From NCBI RefSeq assembly GCF_900100195.1, contig NZ_FNES01000009.1, forward strand, positions 105,690 through 169,689: a DNA stretch of 64,000 nt, in the 5' to 3' direction. A program made the translations under genes and the position numbers. Shown in pieces: positions 1-9,456 of this stretch. Under the pieces are notes generated by a model that did not search any database, was not told where the DNA came from, and was given only the letters and a program-made list of their open reading frames with translations. The DNA is from Billgrantia gudaonensis. GTDB taxonomy: Bacteria; Pseudomonadota; Gammaproteobacteria; Pseudomonadales; Halomonadaceae. Within the stretch, counting starts at the first letter, position 1, and every line of letters begins with the position of its first letter.

Positions 1-726
1 GTCGGCGCTGACCCGCCCTGCCTGGGTCGTCACAACGGGCTTGGAGCCTCGCTGAACGGACAGTGCCGGGCTGCGCTCGTGAAGCTGCACCCCGGCTGCC
101 TGCGCGGCCCTGGCCAGCCCCAGCGTGTAATTGAGGGGATGCAGGTGCCCCGCCTCGCGCTCGTAGAGTGCGCCAGGATAGGCATCGGTGACCACGTGCT
201 GCCTCAGCGCATCTCCCTCGAGCCACTCCAGAGCTTGGTAACCGTAATCTCGCGCCATGCGGTCGCAGAAGGCCTGGAGCTCTCTCGAATGGCGCTTCTT
301 CAGCGCAGCGTGCAGGTAGCCCCAGGCCAGTTCGCAAGGGATCGCATGCCGTTCGATGCGCTCCGCCGTGAGACGCACCGCTTCACGGCTCATCTCCCAG
401 ACGTCGCGAGCCGCCTCGCGGCCCAGCGCCTTTTCGACCGTGGCGATATCGGTGCCCAGCCCCGGCAGGATCTGCCCCCCGCTGCGTCCGGATGCCCCAT
501 GACCGATCTCGCCGGCTTCCAGCAGGGTCACCGCATGGCCGCGCTCCGCCAGATGCAGCGCCGCCGACACCCCGGTGATGCCCCCGCCGATGACGCAGAC
601 ATCGGCCCGCACCTCGCCGGACAGCGGCGGGCAAGCGTCCAGGTCCACGACGATGGAGTCGCGATACCAGGAAGCGGGGCGCTCGAGGCGTCGCACGGTA
701 GAGGAAAGGGAAGCCTGTGTGTTCAT
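1..726 (-). CDS. FAD-dependent oxidoreductase, gamma-glutamylputrescine oxidase-like (partial)
   Basis: Only the first 242 residues are visible; the reading frame is still open at the left edge. The protein begins MNTQASLSSTVRRLERPASWY and has a Rossmann FAD-binding segment (ADVCVIGGGITGVSAALHLAERG, split here as ADVCVIGGGITG and VSAALHLAERG) near residues 37-60, followed by LLEAGEIGHGASGRSGGQ. This is the DAO-fold arrangement of PuuB-type amine oxidases, which oxidise gamma-glutamylputrescine or similar substrates. The ATG has no Shine-Dalgarno sequence of its own and overlaps the stop codon of a 44-codon ORF just upstream by four bases, so translational coupling is likely. Substrate is inferred; sarcosine or other glutamyl-amine oxidases remain possible. 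Confidence 0.75.
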   Translation of the reverse strand, partial: MNTQASLSSTVRRLERPASWYRDSIVVDLDACPPLSGEVRADVCVIGGGITGVSAALHLAERGHAVTLLEAGEIGHGASGRSGGQILPGLGTDIATVEKALGREAARDVWEMSREAVRLTAERIERHAIPCELAWGYLHAALKKRHSRELQAFCDRMARDYGYQALEWLEGDALRQHVVTDAYPGALYEREAGHLHPLNYTLGLARAAQAAGVQLHERSPALSVQRGSKPVVTTQAGRVSAD

Positions 727-857
727 GCGCACTGCGCTCGTTGTTGTTGGCGGCGATCGGCGTAACGGCGAAAACATCCCGGCTCTTGACGTCTCCCGCC
801 GAGCCAGTTTGACACCAGGCGACGCACCAATGTCAAGTATTCGACAACACACTCCAT
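723..857 (-). CDS. 44-aa small ORF translationally coupled to the puuB-like gene
   Basis: An ATG is preceded by a strong AGGAGG ribosome-binding site seven bases upstream and opens 44 codons (start MECVVEYLTLVRRLVSNWL, end RRQQQRAQCA). Its TGA shares four bases (ATGA) with the start of the FAD oxidoreductase, which lacks a ribosome-binding site. The peptide is arginine-rich, has three cysteines, and uses less GC-biased codons (TTG, ACA, TCA, AGA) than its neighbours. I do not recognise a family. It could be a leader peptide controlling the oxidase or a genuine small protein. The gap further upstream (858-1035) shows a TTGACA hexamer at 939-944 on this strand but no convincing -10. Confidence 0.5.
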   Translation of the reverse strand: MECVVEYLTLVRRLVSNWLGGRRQEPGCFRRYADRRQQQRAQCA

Positions 858-1035
858 GATGGCGCCTCCTCGAGGGAGCGAACCTTGCAGCCAGAATCGC
901 AAAGAGCGCTAAGACAACCGCATCCCATGGAATCTTTCTGTCAAATAAAAAACACCACCGAAAGCCGAGTTACCCGTGACGACCATCGCCTGCACGACCA
1001 TGCTCGGTGGCAACGCCACCCGGCTGGCACCGCCG

Positions 1036-1800
1036 TCAGTTCCGCTCGACCGACCCGCACACGGGGCACGCCGGGTCCCGCGGTACCTGGAAGTGGCGCC
1101 ACTGGCCCCGCAGGCCATCGAAGGCGGAGAGCCCACGATGCGGCGTGCCGGCACCGCTGAGCAGCTTCATCGCCTCCAGTGCCTGGAAGCAGCCGATGAG
1201 CCCCACCAGCGGCGCCACCACCCCGCTCTCGGCACAGGAGAGGGCCTCGTCGCCCCGCTCATCGGGTGGGTAGAGGCAGGCATAACAGGGGCTTTCGGGA
1301 TCGCGCGGATCGAAGACCGCAAGCTGGCCGGAGAAACGGATCGCCGCTCCGGAAACCAGCGGCACGCCGGCCCGTCGACAGGCGGCGTTTATCGCGTAGC
1401 GACTGGAGAAGCGATCGGTACAGTCGAGCACCAGGTCCGAGGCCGCCACGGCTGCATCCATCGCCGCACCATCGAGGTGCTCCGTCAACGCCTCGACGTG
1501 GCATTCGGGGTTGAGAGCCAGCGCCGCATCGCGGGCCGAGGCCGCCTTGTTGTGGCCGAGGTCGGCCATCCCGTGGGCGATCTGACGCTGCAAATTCGAG
1601 AGTTCCACCGCATCGGCATCGGCCAGGGTGAGCCGCCCCACTCCGCCCGCAGCCAGATAGAGCGCCACCGGCGAACCCAGGCCACCGGCGCCGACCACCA
1701 GTGCATGCGAGGCGAGCAGGCGCTCCTGCCCGTCGATGTCGATCGCCTCCAGCATGATCTGGCGGCTGTAGCGCAGCAGCGCTTCGTCGTTCATGGCCAT
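1036..1800 (-). CDS. moeB: Molybdopterin-synthase adenylyltransferase MoeB (HesA/MoeB/ThiF family)
   Basis: This 254-residue E1-like enzyme adenylates the C-terminal glycine of MoaD (or of ThiS in ThiF relatives) so that sulfur can be added during molybdopterin synthesis. It has the nucleotide-binding loop GAGGLGS (residues 37-43), the DxDxVExSNLQRQ motif around 61-73, and two zinc-binding CxxC pairs (172/175 and 245/248). Length matches MoeB. The start ATG shares one base with the stop of the upstream Lrp gene (TGATG). Position after hemA, prfA and prmC matches the Pseudomonas order and supports MoeB over ThiF, but the sequence alone cannot separate the two. Confidence 0.85.
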   Translation of the reverse strand: MAMNDEALLRYSRQIMLEAIDIDGQERLLASHALVVGAGGLGSPVALYLAAGGVGRLTLADADAVELSNLQRQIAHGMADLGHNKAASARDAALALNPECHVEALTEHLDGAAMDAAVAASDLVLDCTDRFSSRYAINAACRRAGVPLVSGAAIRFSGQLAVFDPRDPESPCYACLYPPDERGDEALSCAESGVVAPLVGLIGCFQALEAMKLLSGAGTPHRGLSAFDGLRGQWRHFQVPRDPACPVCGSVERN

Positions 1801-2300
1801 CACTTGCTCTCGAGTTCCTCGATGTCGGGCACGTAGAGGGAGAATTCCTCCTTGACCTCCTCCATTACCACGTAGCTCTTGGACTCCTTCACCCCCGGCA
1901 AGGTCAGCACCACATCGCCGAGCAGCTGGCGGTAGGCCGACATCTCGGGTATGCGGCACTTGAGGATGTAGTCGAACTGGCCGGAGACCAGATGACACTC
2001 CTGAATCTGCGGCAGCCGCGCCACGGCGCGACGGAACTCGTCGAACACCGCCGGAGACTGGGTCTCCAGGCTGATCTCCACGAACACCAGCAGGTTGGCC
2101 TTGAGCGCGCGAGGGTCGAGCACGGCACGGTACCCACGGATCACGCCAGCCCGCTCGAGACGCTTGACGCGCTCCAGGCAAGGGGTGGTGGAAAGGCCTA
2201 CCTGAGCGGCCAGATCCACGTAGGAGATGCGGGCATTCTCCTGCAGGCAACGCAGGATCTTCAGGTCGATGCGGTCGAGCGAGCGAGTCTTGGCTTTCAT
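1800..2300 (-). CDS. Lrp/AsnC family transcriptional regulator
   Basis: The 166-residue protein has an N-terminal winged helix-turn-helix (about residues 6-65, with LDRIDLKILRCLQENARISY) and a C-terminal RAM ligand-binding domain (about 70-150). Length and the LPGVKESKSYVVMEEVKE tail match leucine-responsive regulator Lrp rather than the shorter AsnC paralogs. It sits between prmC and moeB, where the usual gammaproteobacterial cluster has no regulator, and its stop overlaps the moeB start by one base. The 179-base gap upstream probably carries its own promoter. No clear ribosome-binding site precedes the ATG. Target genes cannot be told from the sequence. Confidence 0.85.
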   Translation of the reverse strand: MKAKTRSLDRIDLKILRCLQENARISYVDLAAQVGLSTTPCLERVKRLERAGVIRGYRAVLDPRALKANLLVFVEISLETQSPAVFDEFRRAVARLPQIQECHLVSGQFDYILKCRIPEMSAYRQLLGDVVLTLPGVKESKSYVVMEEVKEEFSLYVPDIEELESK

Positions 2301-2479
2301 TGTTGGCTGGACACACCGTTCGAGTTGGGTGGAGGCTGCCGACCCGGCAGGCGATCCGCCTGAAAAATCCCGGCGACGGAGGAAACCACCAGCGTTCGCT
2401 CTCGGGATCGTGCCGACTGTCGGTATTTTTTCCTGAACAGATGTATCACAGTGCATGGCACCCCTCCAGCACCGCACCC

Positions 2480-3340
2480 TCAACGCAAACCGGACTTTCG
2501 CCCCAGGCTGACCCGCTCACGCCCGGCCAGGTCACGTCGAGTGGTCACCTCGGCATAGCCGGACGCCATCAGCCGCTCGCGCACCGCCGCCCCTTGGGCG
2601 TGGCCGTGTTCCAGCGCCAGCCACCCTCCCTCCACAAGGTGGTCACGCGACGCCGCAATCAGAAGCCGCAGATCGTCGAGACCCTCGGCGCCGGCCACCA
2701 GGGCACTCACCGGCTCGAAGCGCACGTCGCCCTGCTTCAGGTGGGGATCGTCCGCAGCGATGTAGGGAGGATTGGCGACGATCAGCTCGAAACGTTCACC
2801 GGGAAGGGCCGTGAACCAGTCGCTCGTCCGAAATTCGGCATTGCCGATGGCCAATCGTTCGGCGTTGCGTCGTGCCAAGGCCACCGCCTCGGCCTGGCAA
2901 TCGACGCCCACCACCGACCAGTCCGGCCGTTCGCTGGCAAAGGCCAGCGCAATGGCCCCCGTACCGGTACCCAGATCGAGCAGCCTCCCCGCTGATGCGG
3001 GCGCGAGCGCGAGCGCGACCTCGACCAGCGTCTCGGTATCCGGCCGTGGAATCAGGGTGCTGGGGTGAGTCGCCAGGGAAAGCCCCCAGAACTCCCGCTC
3101 GCCGGTGAGATAGGCCACGGGATGGCCCTGAACGCGCGCCGCCACCAACGCTTCGAAACGGGCCCGCGCGAGCCGTGGAGCCTCACCGTCGCCCCAGGTA
3201 TAGAGCCAGGTGCGGTCGCACCCCAGCGCATGGCACAGCAGCACCTCGGCGTCGAGACGAGGGCTTGGCGATCCGGCGGCCCGAAGGCGAACGGCCGCGC
3301 GGGACAGCAGCCTGTCGAGCGGCACTATTTTGCCCTGCAC
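2480..3340 (-). CDS. prmC: Release factor glutamine methyltransferase PrmC (HemK)
   Basis: PrmC methylates the glutamine of the GGQ motif in release factors RF1 and RF2, raising termination efficiency. The 286-residue protein has an N-terminal helical domain (about 1-90), the SAM-binding motif DLGTGTG (122-128) and the substrate-glutamine motif NPPY (190-193). It starts with GTG one base after the stop of prfA, so it is almost certainly co-translated with its own substrate protein. The order hemA-prfA-prmC is widely conserved. Nothing unusual is seen in the catalytic residues. Confidence 0.96.
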   Translation of the reverse strand: MQGKIVPLDRLLSRAAVRLRAAGSPSPRLDAEVLLCHALGCDRTWLYTWGDGEAPRLARARFEALVAARVQGHPVAYLTGEREFWGLSLATHPSTLIPRPDTETLVEVALALAPASAGRLLDLGTGTGAIALAFASERPDWSVVGVDCQAEAVALARRNAERLAIGNAEFRTSDWFTALPGERFELIVANPPYIAADDPHLKQGDVRFEPVSALVAGAEGLDDLRLLIAASRDHLVEGGWLALEHGHAQGAAVRERLMASGYAEVTTRRDLAGRERVSLGRKSGLR

Positions 3341-3341
3341 A

Positions 3342-4433
3342 TCACGCCTCCTGCTGCAGGGCGGCGAGCTGCTCTGCCTGGTATTCGTGGATCAGCGGCG
3401 CGATCACCTCGTCGAGCTGCTCGCCGCTGATCACTTCGCCGAGCTTGTAGAGGGTGAGGTTGATGCGGTGGTCGGTGACGCGCCCCTGGGGGAAGTTGTA
3501 GGTGCGAATGCGTTCGCTGCGGTCGCCGGAGCCCACCAGCGAACGGCGCGTGTCGGCCTGCGCCTGGCGCTGGCTGTCGACGGCACTCTGCTTGAGCTTG
3601 GCGGCGAGCAGCGACATCGCCTTGGCGCGGTTCTTGTGCTGGCTGCGCTCCTCCTGGCACTCCACCACCACCCCGGTGGGCAGGTGGGTGAGGCGAATGG
3701 CCGAGTCGGTAGTGTTGACGTGCTGGCCGCCCGCCCCGCTGGAGCGGAAGGTGTCCACCCGCAGGTCCCCCGGATCGATGTCGATGTCGCCCACCTCGTC
3801 GGCCTCGGGCATCACCGCCACGGTGCACGCCGAGGTATGGATGCGCCCCTGGGACTCGGTGGCCGGCACGCGCTGCACGCGGTGAGCGCCGGATTCGAAC
3901 TTGAGCCGCGCATAGACGCCCTCGCCTTTGATGCGCGAGATGAGCTCCTTGTAGCCGCCCTGCTCGCCGTGACTGGCGCTGACCACCTCGACCTTCCAGC
4001 CCCGCTTCTCGGCGTAGCGCGAATACATCCGGAACAGGTCGCCGGCGAACAGCGCCGCTTCGTCGCCGCCGGTGCCGGCACGGATCTCGAGGAAGACGTT
4101 GCGTCGGTCATCGGGATCCTTGGGCACCAGCAGTTGCTTGAGGCGCGTTTCCAACGCCTCTAGCTTGTCGCGCCCCTCGGCGAGCTCCAGCTCGGCCAGC
4201 TCGCGAAGCTCGGCATCGCTGTCATCGGCCAGTTCGCCGGCGGAGGCCAGGTCGGCCTCGGTGGCCCGGTAGTCCCGCCAGGCCTCGACCAGTGGCTCGA
4301 GCTCGGCGTATTCGCGCGAATAGTCGCGAAAGCGCGGCTGGTCGCCGATCACGTCGGGCTCCGCCAGCAGGGCGGCAAGCTCCTCGAAGCGCTCGACGAA
4401 GGCATCGAGACGCTGGCGCAGGGTCGCTTTCAT
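3342..4433 (-). CDS. prfA: Peptide chain release factor 1
   Basis: RF1 recognises UAA and UAG stop codons and triggers peptidyl-tRNA hydrolysis. The 363-residue protein carries the tripeptide codon-recognition motif of PxT type (PAT, residues 190-192) and the GGQ motif at 235-237, whose glutamine is the target of the adjacent prmC product. Length is normal. It follows hemA by 11 bases and precedes prmC by one, giving a tight three-gene unit. Confidence 0.97.
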   Translation of the reverse strand: MKATLRQRLDAFVERFEELAALLAEPDVIGDQPRFRDYSREYAELEPLVEAWRDYRATEADLASAGELADDSDAELRELAELELAEGRDKLEALETRLKQLLVPKDPDDRRNVFLEIRAGTGGDEAALFAGDLFRMYSRYAEKRGWKVEVVSASHGEQGGYKELISRIKGEGVYARLKFESGAHRVQRVPATESQGRIHTSACTVAVMPEADEVGDIDIDPGDLRVDTFRSSGAGGQHVNTTDSAIRLTHLPTGVVVECQEERSQHKNRAKAMSLLAAKLKQSAVDSQRQAQADTRRSLVGSGDRSERIRTYNFPQGRVTDHRINLTLYKLGEVISGEQLDEVIAPLIHEYQAEQLAALQQEA

Positions 4434-4444
4434 GGCGTGTCCTG

Positions 4445-5710
4445 TCAGGATTTCGGGGAAGGCGGATCGATCAGCAGCGACTCCGCCGCGGTCAACAGAT
4501 CGCGGCGCTCGCTGCCCGACGCCTCGCGCATGGCCACGGTGGGGCGATGCAACAGGCGGTTGGTGAGCTGATGCGCCAGCAGCCGAACCACGCTCTCCGG
4601 ATCCTCGCCTCGCGCCAGACGCGCCAGTGCCTGCTGCTCGGAAAGTTCGCGCAGATCGGATGCCTGGTCACGGTAGCGACGGATCAGCTCGCCGCTGCTG
4701 CGGATGCGCCGCTCGTGGAGCCACACGCTGACGCCATGCTCGATCAGCGACTCGGCCTGATCGGCGGCCACCTGACGATGTCGGCGATTCTCCTGAATCA
4801 CCTCGTTGAGGTCGTCGACGGTGTACAGGAAGACGTCGTCGAGGTCGCCCACCTCGGGCTCGATGTCGCGCGGCACGGCGATGTCGACCATGAAGATCGG
4901 CCGGTGACGGCGCTTCTTCAGCGCTCTCTCGGCCATGCCCTTGCCGAGTATCGGCAGCGGCGCCGCCGTGGAGGAGATGACGATGTCGGCGCGCGGCAGC
5001 GCCTCGGGAATCTCGTTGAGCGAGATCGCCTCGGCGTTGAACTCGCCGGCCAACTCTTCGGCACGCTCGCGGGTACGGTTGGCGACGATCATTTCGCGCA
5101 CGCCCGCCTCGCGCAGATGACGTGCCACCAGCTCGATGGTCTCGCCGGCACCGATGAGCATCGCCCGCGAGCGACTGAAGTCGTCGAAGATGCGGCTGGC
5201 CAGGCTGACCGCCGCATAGGCCACCGACACCGGGTTCTGGCCGATGCCGGTGCGCGTGCGCACCTGCTTGGCCACGGAAAAGGTATGCTGAAACAGCAGC
5301 TCGAGTTCACCGCCCAGACCCTGGGCATCGCGCGCCGACTGATAGGCCTCCTTGAGCTGGCCGAGGATCTGCGGCTCGCCGAGCACCATGGAATCGAGAC
5401 CCACGGCCACCCGCATCAGGTGGCGGGCCGCTTCATTGTCCAGGTAGTGGTAGGCGCAGCGCGACAGATCATCCACCGGCAAACCGTGGAAATCGCTCAG
5501 CCAGTCGAGGATCGGCCTCTCGCCGCTGGACTCGGTCACGCAGTACAGTTCCGTACGATTGCAGGTCGACAGCACGGCGGCTTCCCGCACCTCGGGCATG
5601 CCGCGCAGCTGACCGAGTGCCGATGTCAACTGCGGGGGCGTGAAGGCAACCCGCTCGCGCACGGCGACCGTAGCGGTCTTGTGATTGATACCAAGGGCAA
5701 GAAGCGTCAT
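4445..5710 (-). CDS. hemA: Glutamyl-tRNA reductase
   Basis: HemA reduces glutamyl-tRNA(Glu) to glutamate-1-semialdehyde with NADPH, the first committed step of tetrapyrrole synthesis by the C5 route. The 421-residue protein shows the catalytic cysteine Cys50 in STCNRTE, the LGEPQILGQ signature, an NADPH-binding GAGE segment ([16 protein letters not shown]) and a helical C-terminal dimerisation domain. It leads the hemA-prfA-prmC operon and is divergent from the TPR lipoprotein and lolB genes, the same arrangement as in Pseudomonas. Haem made here and the corrin system further right share the same precursor. Confidence 0.97.
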   Translation of the reverse strand: MTLLALGINHKTATVAVRERVAFTPPQLTSALGQLRGMPEVREAAVLSTCNRTELYCVTESSGERPILDWLSDFHGLPVDDLSRCAYHYLDNEAARHLMRVAVGLDSMVLGEPQILGQLKEAYQSARDAQGLGGELELLFQHTFSVAKQVRTRTGIGQNPVSVAYAAVSLASRIFDDFSRSRAMLIGAGETIELVARHLREAGVREMIVANRTRERAEELAGEFNAEAISLNEIPEALPRADIVISSTAAPLPILGKGMAERALKKRRHRPIFMVDIAVPRDIEPEVGDLDDVFLYTVDDLNEVIQENRRHRQVAADQAESLIEHGVSVWLHERRIRSSGELIRRYRDQASDLRELSEQQALARLARGEDPESVVRLLAHQLTNRLLHRPTVAMREASGSERRDLLTAAESLLIDPPSPKS

Positions 5711-5897
5711 GCGTTAGGCGTCTTCGCGTAGTGTCGTTCGGTGGTGCCGCAAAAGCCCACCTCTGCGGCGCAGAATTCTACCACAGCCTGAGCGTTCGGG
5801 CGCCAGGCGGCCGTCACTCAACCTTGACGCGGCGCAAGAATCCACGGCGAGCCTGGCATGCCCGACGGCAGCATTTCGACAACGGCCAGGTCGCCGC

Positions 5898-5926
5898 TTT
5901 GCCCTTTCGCCATGAGCCGGTATGCT
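5898..5926 (+). promoter_or_regulatory. Candidate sigma-70 promoter for the TPR-lolB-ispE operon
   Basis: TTTGCC and TATGCT are separated by 17 bases and end about 30 bases before the start codon of the TPR lipoprotein gene. The divergent hemA start lies about 190 bases to the left. The -35 element is imperfect, so this is a plausible rather than firm call. Confidence 0.35.
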
Positions 5927-5955
5927 GACGGCTCGGTCTATTGGACAGGATTCGC

Positions 5956-7776
5956 ATGCCCTCCACCTACCGCGCGGCGACACGCTCTCGCTTTCATCAT
6001 CAGGGTCGGCGCTGGCGCCTCGGGCTGGCCGCGCTCGGCCTCGGCGCTCCACTTCTGCTGGCCGCCTGCCAGGCGGTATCGACGCACGACTCCAGCAGCC
6101 CCCAGGATGATCCACTGGCACACGCACCGGCCATCGAAGAGGGACTCGATGCCGACAGCCTGTCGTCGCTGCTGCTGGCCGAGTTCGCCGGCCAGCGCGG
6201 CGACTACCGTCGCGCCACGCGGGAATACCTCGAGATGGCCGAACGCCTGGACATCCCTGCGCTGGCGGAACGCGCCACCCTGGCGGCGCGATTCAGCAGC
6301 GACCCGCTGCTGCTCGAGGAATCCGTCGAGCGCTGGCAGCGCCTCGCCCCCGAAGCGGACGCCCCGATGCGCCTGCTCGCCGGGCTCGCCATCCAGCGCG
6401 GCAACTGGCCGGAGGCCCTCGAACAGCGCCTGGCCCTTGCCGAACGCGGCAGCCAGGCCGACCTTTCCGGGCTGGTGGAGCTGGCGATGGAAGCCAATGC
6501 CGAGCTGGAGCCACTCCGCGAGCGACTCGCCACCTTTCTCGACCGAGCCGAGGTCGAGCTGGCCAGCCCTCACGACGCCGAACTGGCACTGGCCATGCTG
6601 GAAGCCGCCACCGGTCAGACGCAGCGAGCCGAAGTGCGACTCGACGGCCTCGCCGAGCAACACCCGGAGTTGCCGGCGATATGGTTCACCCGCGCTCAAC
6701 TGGCCCTGAACGCCGACGATCCCGAACGCGCCCGCGACGCCGCCCGGCGCGGGCTGGAGATTGCCCCGGACGATCCGCGCTTCGTGCTGCAGCTCGCCCA
6801 GGCCGAACTGGCACTGGGCAACGTTGACGCCGCCGAAGCGCGTACCGACGCCCTGCTCGACAGCCATGCCGGCGGACACCAGCTGCGCCTCGCTCTGGCC
6901 CAGCTCTACATCGAGGAAGGTCACCTGGAACCGGCCCGCCGCCTGCTGCTGCCGCTCACCGACAGCGATGAAACGCCGGCAGCAACCTTCGCACTGCTGG
7001 GCGCCATCGCCGAAACCGAAGGCGAGATCGACAACGCCCTCCTCTATTATCGTCAGGTACCGCCCGGCAACGAATTCCTGAACGCTCGGCTGAATGCGGC
7101 ACGCATGCTCATCGACGACGGCCGCCTCGAGGATGCCCGCGCCTTCCTGCGTATCGAACGGCTGCGCCACGAACGGCACTACAGCGATCTGGTCGCCCTG
7201 GAGGTGGAACTGCTCGACGAACGGGGCCGCGAGGACGCCGCCGACGAGCTGCTCGACAGCGAGCTGGAACGCACTCCCAACGACGAGCAACTGCTCTATC
7301 TGCGGGCCATGCGCGCCTGGCAGGATCGCGACCTCGAGGCCATGGAACGCGACCTCGAGCGCATCATCGAGCATCACCCCGAGAATGCCATGGCGCTCAA
7401 TGCCCTGGGCTACACCCTGGCCGATCTGGATATCGAGGGTCGCCTCGAAGAAGCGCGCGAGCTGATCGAGCGTGCCCATGAACTCGAACCCGACAACGCC
7501 GCCATTCTCGACAGCCTGGGATGGGTCTACTTCCGACTCGGCGATCCCCAGCGCGCCCTGCCCTGGCTGGAACGCGCCTATGCGGCCATGCCGGATCAGG
7601 AAGTCGCCGCCCATCTGGCCGAAGTGCTGTGGGCCCTCGATCGCCGCGACGAAGCTCGTGACACCGTCCACGAAGCGCTCGAGCGCTTCGATGAACACCC
7701 GCTCATTGACGAACTGCTCGAGCGCATCCCCGAGCTCTCTCCTGATGCCTCCCAGCCCGACGAGACACGATCATGA
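5956..7776 (+). CDS. TPR-repeat outer-membrane lipoprotein
   Basis: The 606-residue protein starts at an ATG preceded by GGACAGGA; an in-frame TTG lies five codons earlier. A basic N-terminus is followed by a hydrophobic stretch ending in the lipobox LLAAC, so it is probably exported and lipidated. The rest is a series of helical tetratricopeptide repeats over most of its length, with the clearest motifs near the C-terminus (NALGYTLADL and DSLGWVYFRLGDPQRALPWL). Its stop overlaps the lolB start by four bases (ATGA). The same gene occurs between hemA and lolB in Pseudomonas (PA4667 type). A scaffolding role in envelope assembly is inferred; the exact function is unknown. Confidence 0.85.
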   Translation: MPSTYRAATRSRFHHQGRRWRLGLAALGLGAPLLLAACQAVSTHDSSSPQDDPLAHAPAIEEGLDADSLSSLLLAEFAGQRGDYRRATREYLEMAERLDIPALAERATLAARFSSDPLLLEESVERWQRLAPEADAPMRLLAGLAIQRGNWPEALEQRLALAERGSQADLSGLVELAMEANAELEPLRERLATFLDRAEVELASPHDAELALAMLEAATGQTQRAEVRLDGLAEQHPELPAIWFTRAQLALNADDPERARDAARRGLEIAPDDPRFVLQLAQAELALGNVDAAEARTDALLDSHAGGHQLRLALAQLYIEEGHLEPARRLLLPLTDSDETPAATFALLGAIAETEGEIDNALLYYRQVPPGNEFLNARLNAARMLIDDGRLEDARAFLRIERLRHERHYSDLVALEVELLDERGREDAADELLDSELERTPNDEQLLYLRAMRAWQDRDLEAMERDLERIIEHHPENAMALNALGYTLADLDIEGRLEEARELIERAHELEPDNAAILDSLGWVYFRLGDPQRALPWLERAYAAMPDQEVAAHLAEVLWALDRRDEARDTVHEALERFDEHPLIDELLERIPELSPDASQPDETRS

Positions 7777-8396
7777 CCCTGTTCCCGCCTGTCCAGCGAC
7801 TGCTCCTGCTCACGTTCGCCCTGACCCTGCTGGCCGGCTGCGCCGGTCGTCCGGCCGCACCGGACGGCGAACGCCAACCCGGCGACTGGGAGGCACAGCA
7901 GGCGCGCGTCGAGGCGCTCGACACCTGGACCCTGATCGGCAAGGCGGGCCTTCGCACCCCCGAAGAGTCGACCAGCGCCAACCTCGACTGGAGCCAACAC
8001 CCCCACTACTACCGCTTGCTCATCAGCGGCCCGTTCGGGAGCGGGCGCAACACTCTGGAAGGCCGCGAGGGCCGCTTCTCGATGACCACCAGCGAGGGGC
8101 GCTTCGAAGCCGAAACGCCCCAGGCACTCATGGAAGAGCGGCTCGGCTGGTCGCTGCCCGTCGAGTCGCTCTCCGAATGGGTTCGCGGTCTGCCGGCAGC
8201 CGAACGTCCTCATCAGCTCGAGACGGACGCGCTCGGCTTCCCGCGTCATCTCCAGCAGGATGGCTGGACGATCGACTATCGCGACTGGACCCAGGTGGAA
8301 ACGCTGTGGCTGCCGCGCCGCCTGGTGATGACCTACGACGAGCTGCGCGTGACATTGGTGATCAACGAATGGCGCCCGGACATCGACGATGACTGA
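7773..8396 (+). CDS. lolB: Outer-membrane lipoprotein receptor LolB
   Basis: LolB accepts lipoproteins from the periplasmic carrier LolA and inserts them in the outer membrane. The 207-residue protein has a lipoprotein signal peptide ending LLAGC (Cys at about 24), the W.L.GK.G.R core (WTLIGKAGLRT) and an unclosed beta-barrel pattern through the C-terminus (LPRRLVMTYDELRVTLVINEW). It overlaps the preceding TPR gene by four bases and the following ispE by eight, as in other gammaproteobacteria. Confidence 0.93.
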   Translation: MTLFPPVQRLLLLTFALTLLAGCAGRPAAPDGERQPGDWEAQQARVEALDTWTLIGKAGLRTPEESTSANLDWSQHPHYYRLLISGPFGSGRNTLEGREGRFSMTTSEGRFEAETPQALMEERLGWSLPVESLSEWVRGLPAAERPHQLETDALGFPRHLQQDGWTIDYRDWTQVETLWLPRRLVMTYDELRVTLVINEWRPDIDDD

Positions 8397-9258
8397 GCCA
8401 ATGTCGGAACGGGCGTGGCTGTCGCTACCCGCCCCGGCCAAGCTCAACCGCCTGTTGCACATCGTCGGCCGCCGCGCTGATGGCTATCACGAGCTGCAGA
8501 CCCTTTTTCAGTTCCTCGATCACGGCGACACCCTCCACCTACGTCGGCGCGAGGACGGCGAGATCCATCTCACGCCGCCGCTGCCAGGGGTTGCCGCGCA
8601 TGACAACCTCATCGTGCGTGCCGCTCTCGCGCTGCAGGACGCAAGCGGCGTGCAGCTCGGCGCCGACATCCACCTCGACAAGCGCCTCCCTCTGGGTGGC
8701 GGCCTGGGCGGCGGCAGTTCCAACGCCGCCACGGCCCTGCTCGGCCTCGACCGCCTGTGGGACCTCGGTCTCGAGCTGGACGAGCTGGCCGACCTCGGGC
8801 TCGCCCTGGGGGCCGATGTGCCGGTCTTCGTTCACGGCCACGCTGCCTGGGGAGAAGGCATCGGCGAACGGCTCACGCCGGTCGAGCTCGACACCCCCTG
8901 GTTCGTGGTCGTCCACCCCGGCGTCACGGTCGCCACGCCGGCCGTGTTCGGGGCGCCGCAATTGACACGCGACACCCCCCCGATTACCATGGCGCGCGCA
9001 CTGCAGGGGGGAGCACCCGGCTGGCGCAACGACTGCGAGCCGACCGTCAGGGCACTCTATCCGGCCGTCGCCGATGCGCTGAACTGGCTCGGCGAACACG
9101 CTCCGGCCATGTTGACCGGTACCGGAGCCTGTGCTTTCGCTCGTCTGACGAGCGCCGCCGACGCCCAGCGGCTAGTGAACGACGTGCCCGAGCACTGGCA
9201 GGCCTTCGCAGCACGAGGCCTGAATCGCTCACCCCTTCATGCTGCGCTGGGTCGATGA
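8389..9258 (+). CDS. ispE: 4-diphosphocytidyl-2-C-methyl-D-erythritol kinase
   Basis: IspE phosphorylates CDP-methylerythritol in the MEP pathway to isopentenyl diphosphate. The 289-residue protein is a GHMP kinase: the PAKLN start motif, the ATP-binding glycine loop PLGGGLGGGSSNAA (about residues 101-114) and the C-terminal GTGACAF motif are all present. The ATG chosen overlaps lolB by eight bases; a second in-frame ATG lies four codons later. Confidence 0.95.
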   Translation: MTEPMSERAWLSLPAPAKLNRLLHIVGRRADGYHELQTLFQFLDHGDTLHLRRREDGEIHLTPPLPGVAAHDNLIVRAALALQDASGVQLGADIHLDKRLPLGGGLGGGSSNAATALLGLDRLWDLGLELDELADLGLALGADVPVFVHGHAAWGEGIGERLTPVELDTPWFVVVHPGVTVATPAVFGAPQLTRDTPPITMARALQGGAPGWRNDCEPTVRALYPAVADALNWLGEHAPAMLTGTGACAFARLTSAADAQRLVNDVPEHWQAFAARGLNRSPLHAALGR

Positions 9259-9319
9259 TCGCCGCCGTGAATCGCCATGGGGGCGGCACCCAGAAACGAC
9301 CCGGTGCGGAGCCGATTGC

Positions 9320-9394
9320 TGGGGTATAGCCAAGCGGTAAGGCAGCGGTTTTTGGTATCGCCATGCGGAGGTTCGAATCCTCCTACCCCAGCCA
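9320..9394 (+). tRNA. tRNA-Gln (anticodon TTG)
   Basis: A 75-base cloverleaf including an encoded 3' CCA. The acceptor stem TGGGGTA pairs with TACCCCA, the anticodon stem GCGGT pairs with ATCGC around the loop TTTTGGT, and the T-arm GGTTCGAATCC is canonical. It lies between ispE and prs, the same place as in Pseudomonas, and may be cotranscribed with them. Confidence 0.97.
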
Positions 9395-9456
9395 TTCCGT
9401 CCCGGACGACCGTCGACCCGATCCCTGAAGACCCTACACAGCAAAGGTGGCTGCGC

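Noticed and set aside
831..846. Imperfect dyad TGTCAA-GTAT-TCGACA as an operator
   Set aside because: It lies inside the small ORF, has a mismatch and no nearby promoter; not strong enough to list.
4292..5731. Plus-strand frame of about 480 codons opposite hemA
   Set aside because: Antisense shadow of HemA, whose catalytic motif is intact on the other strand.
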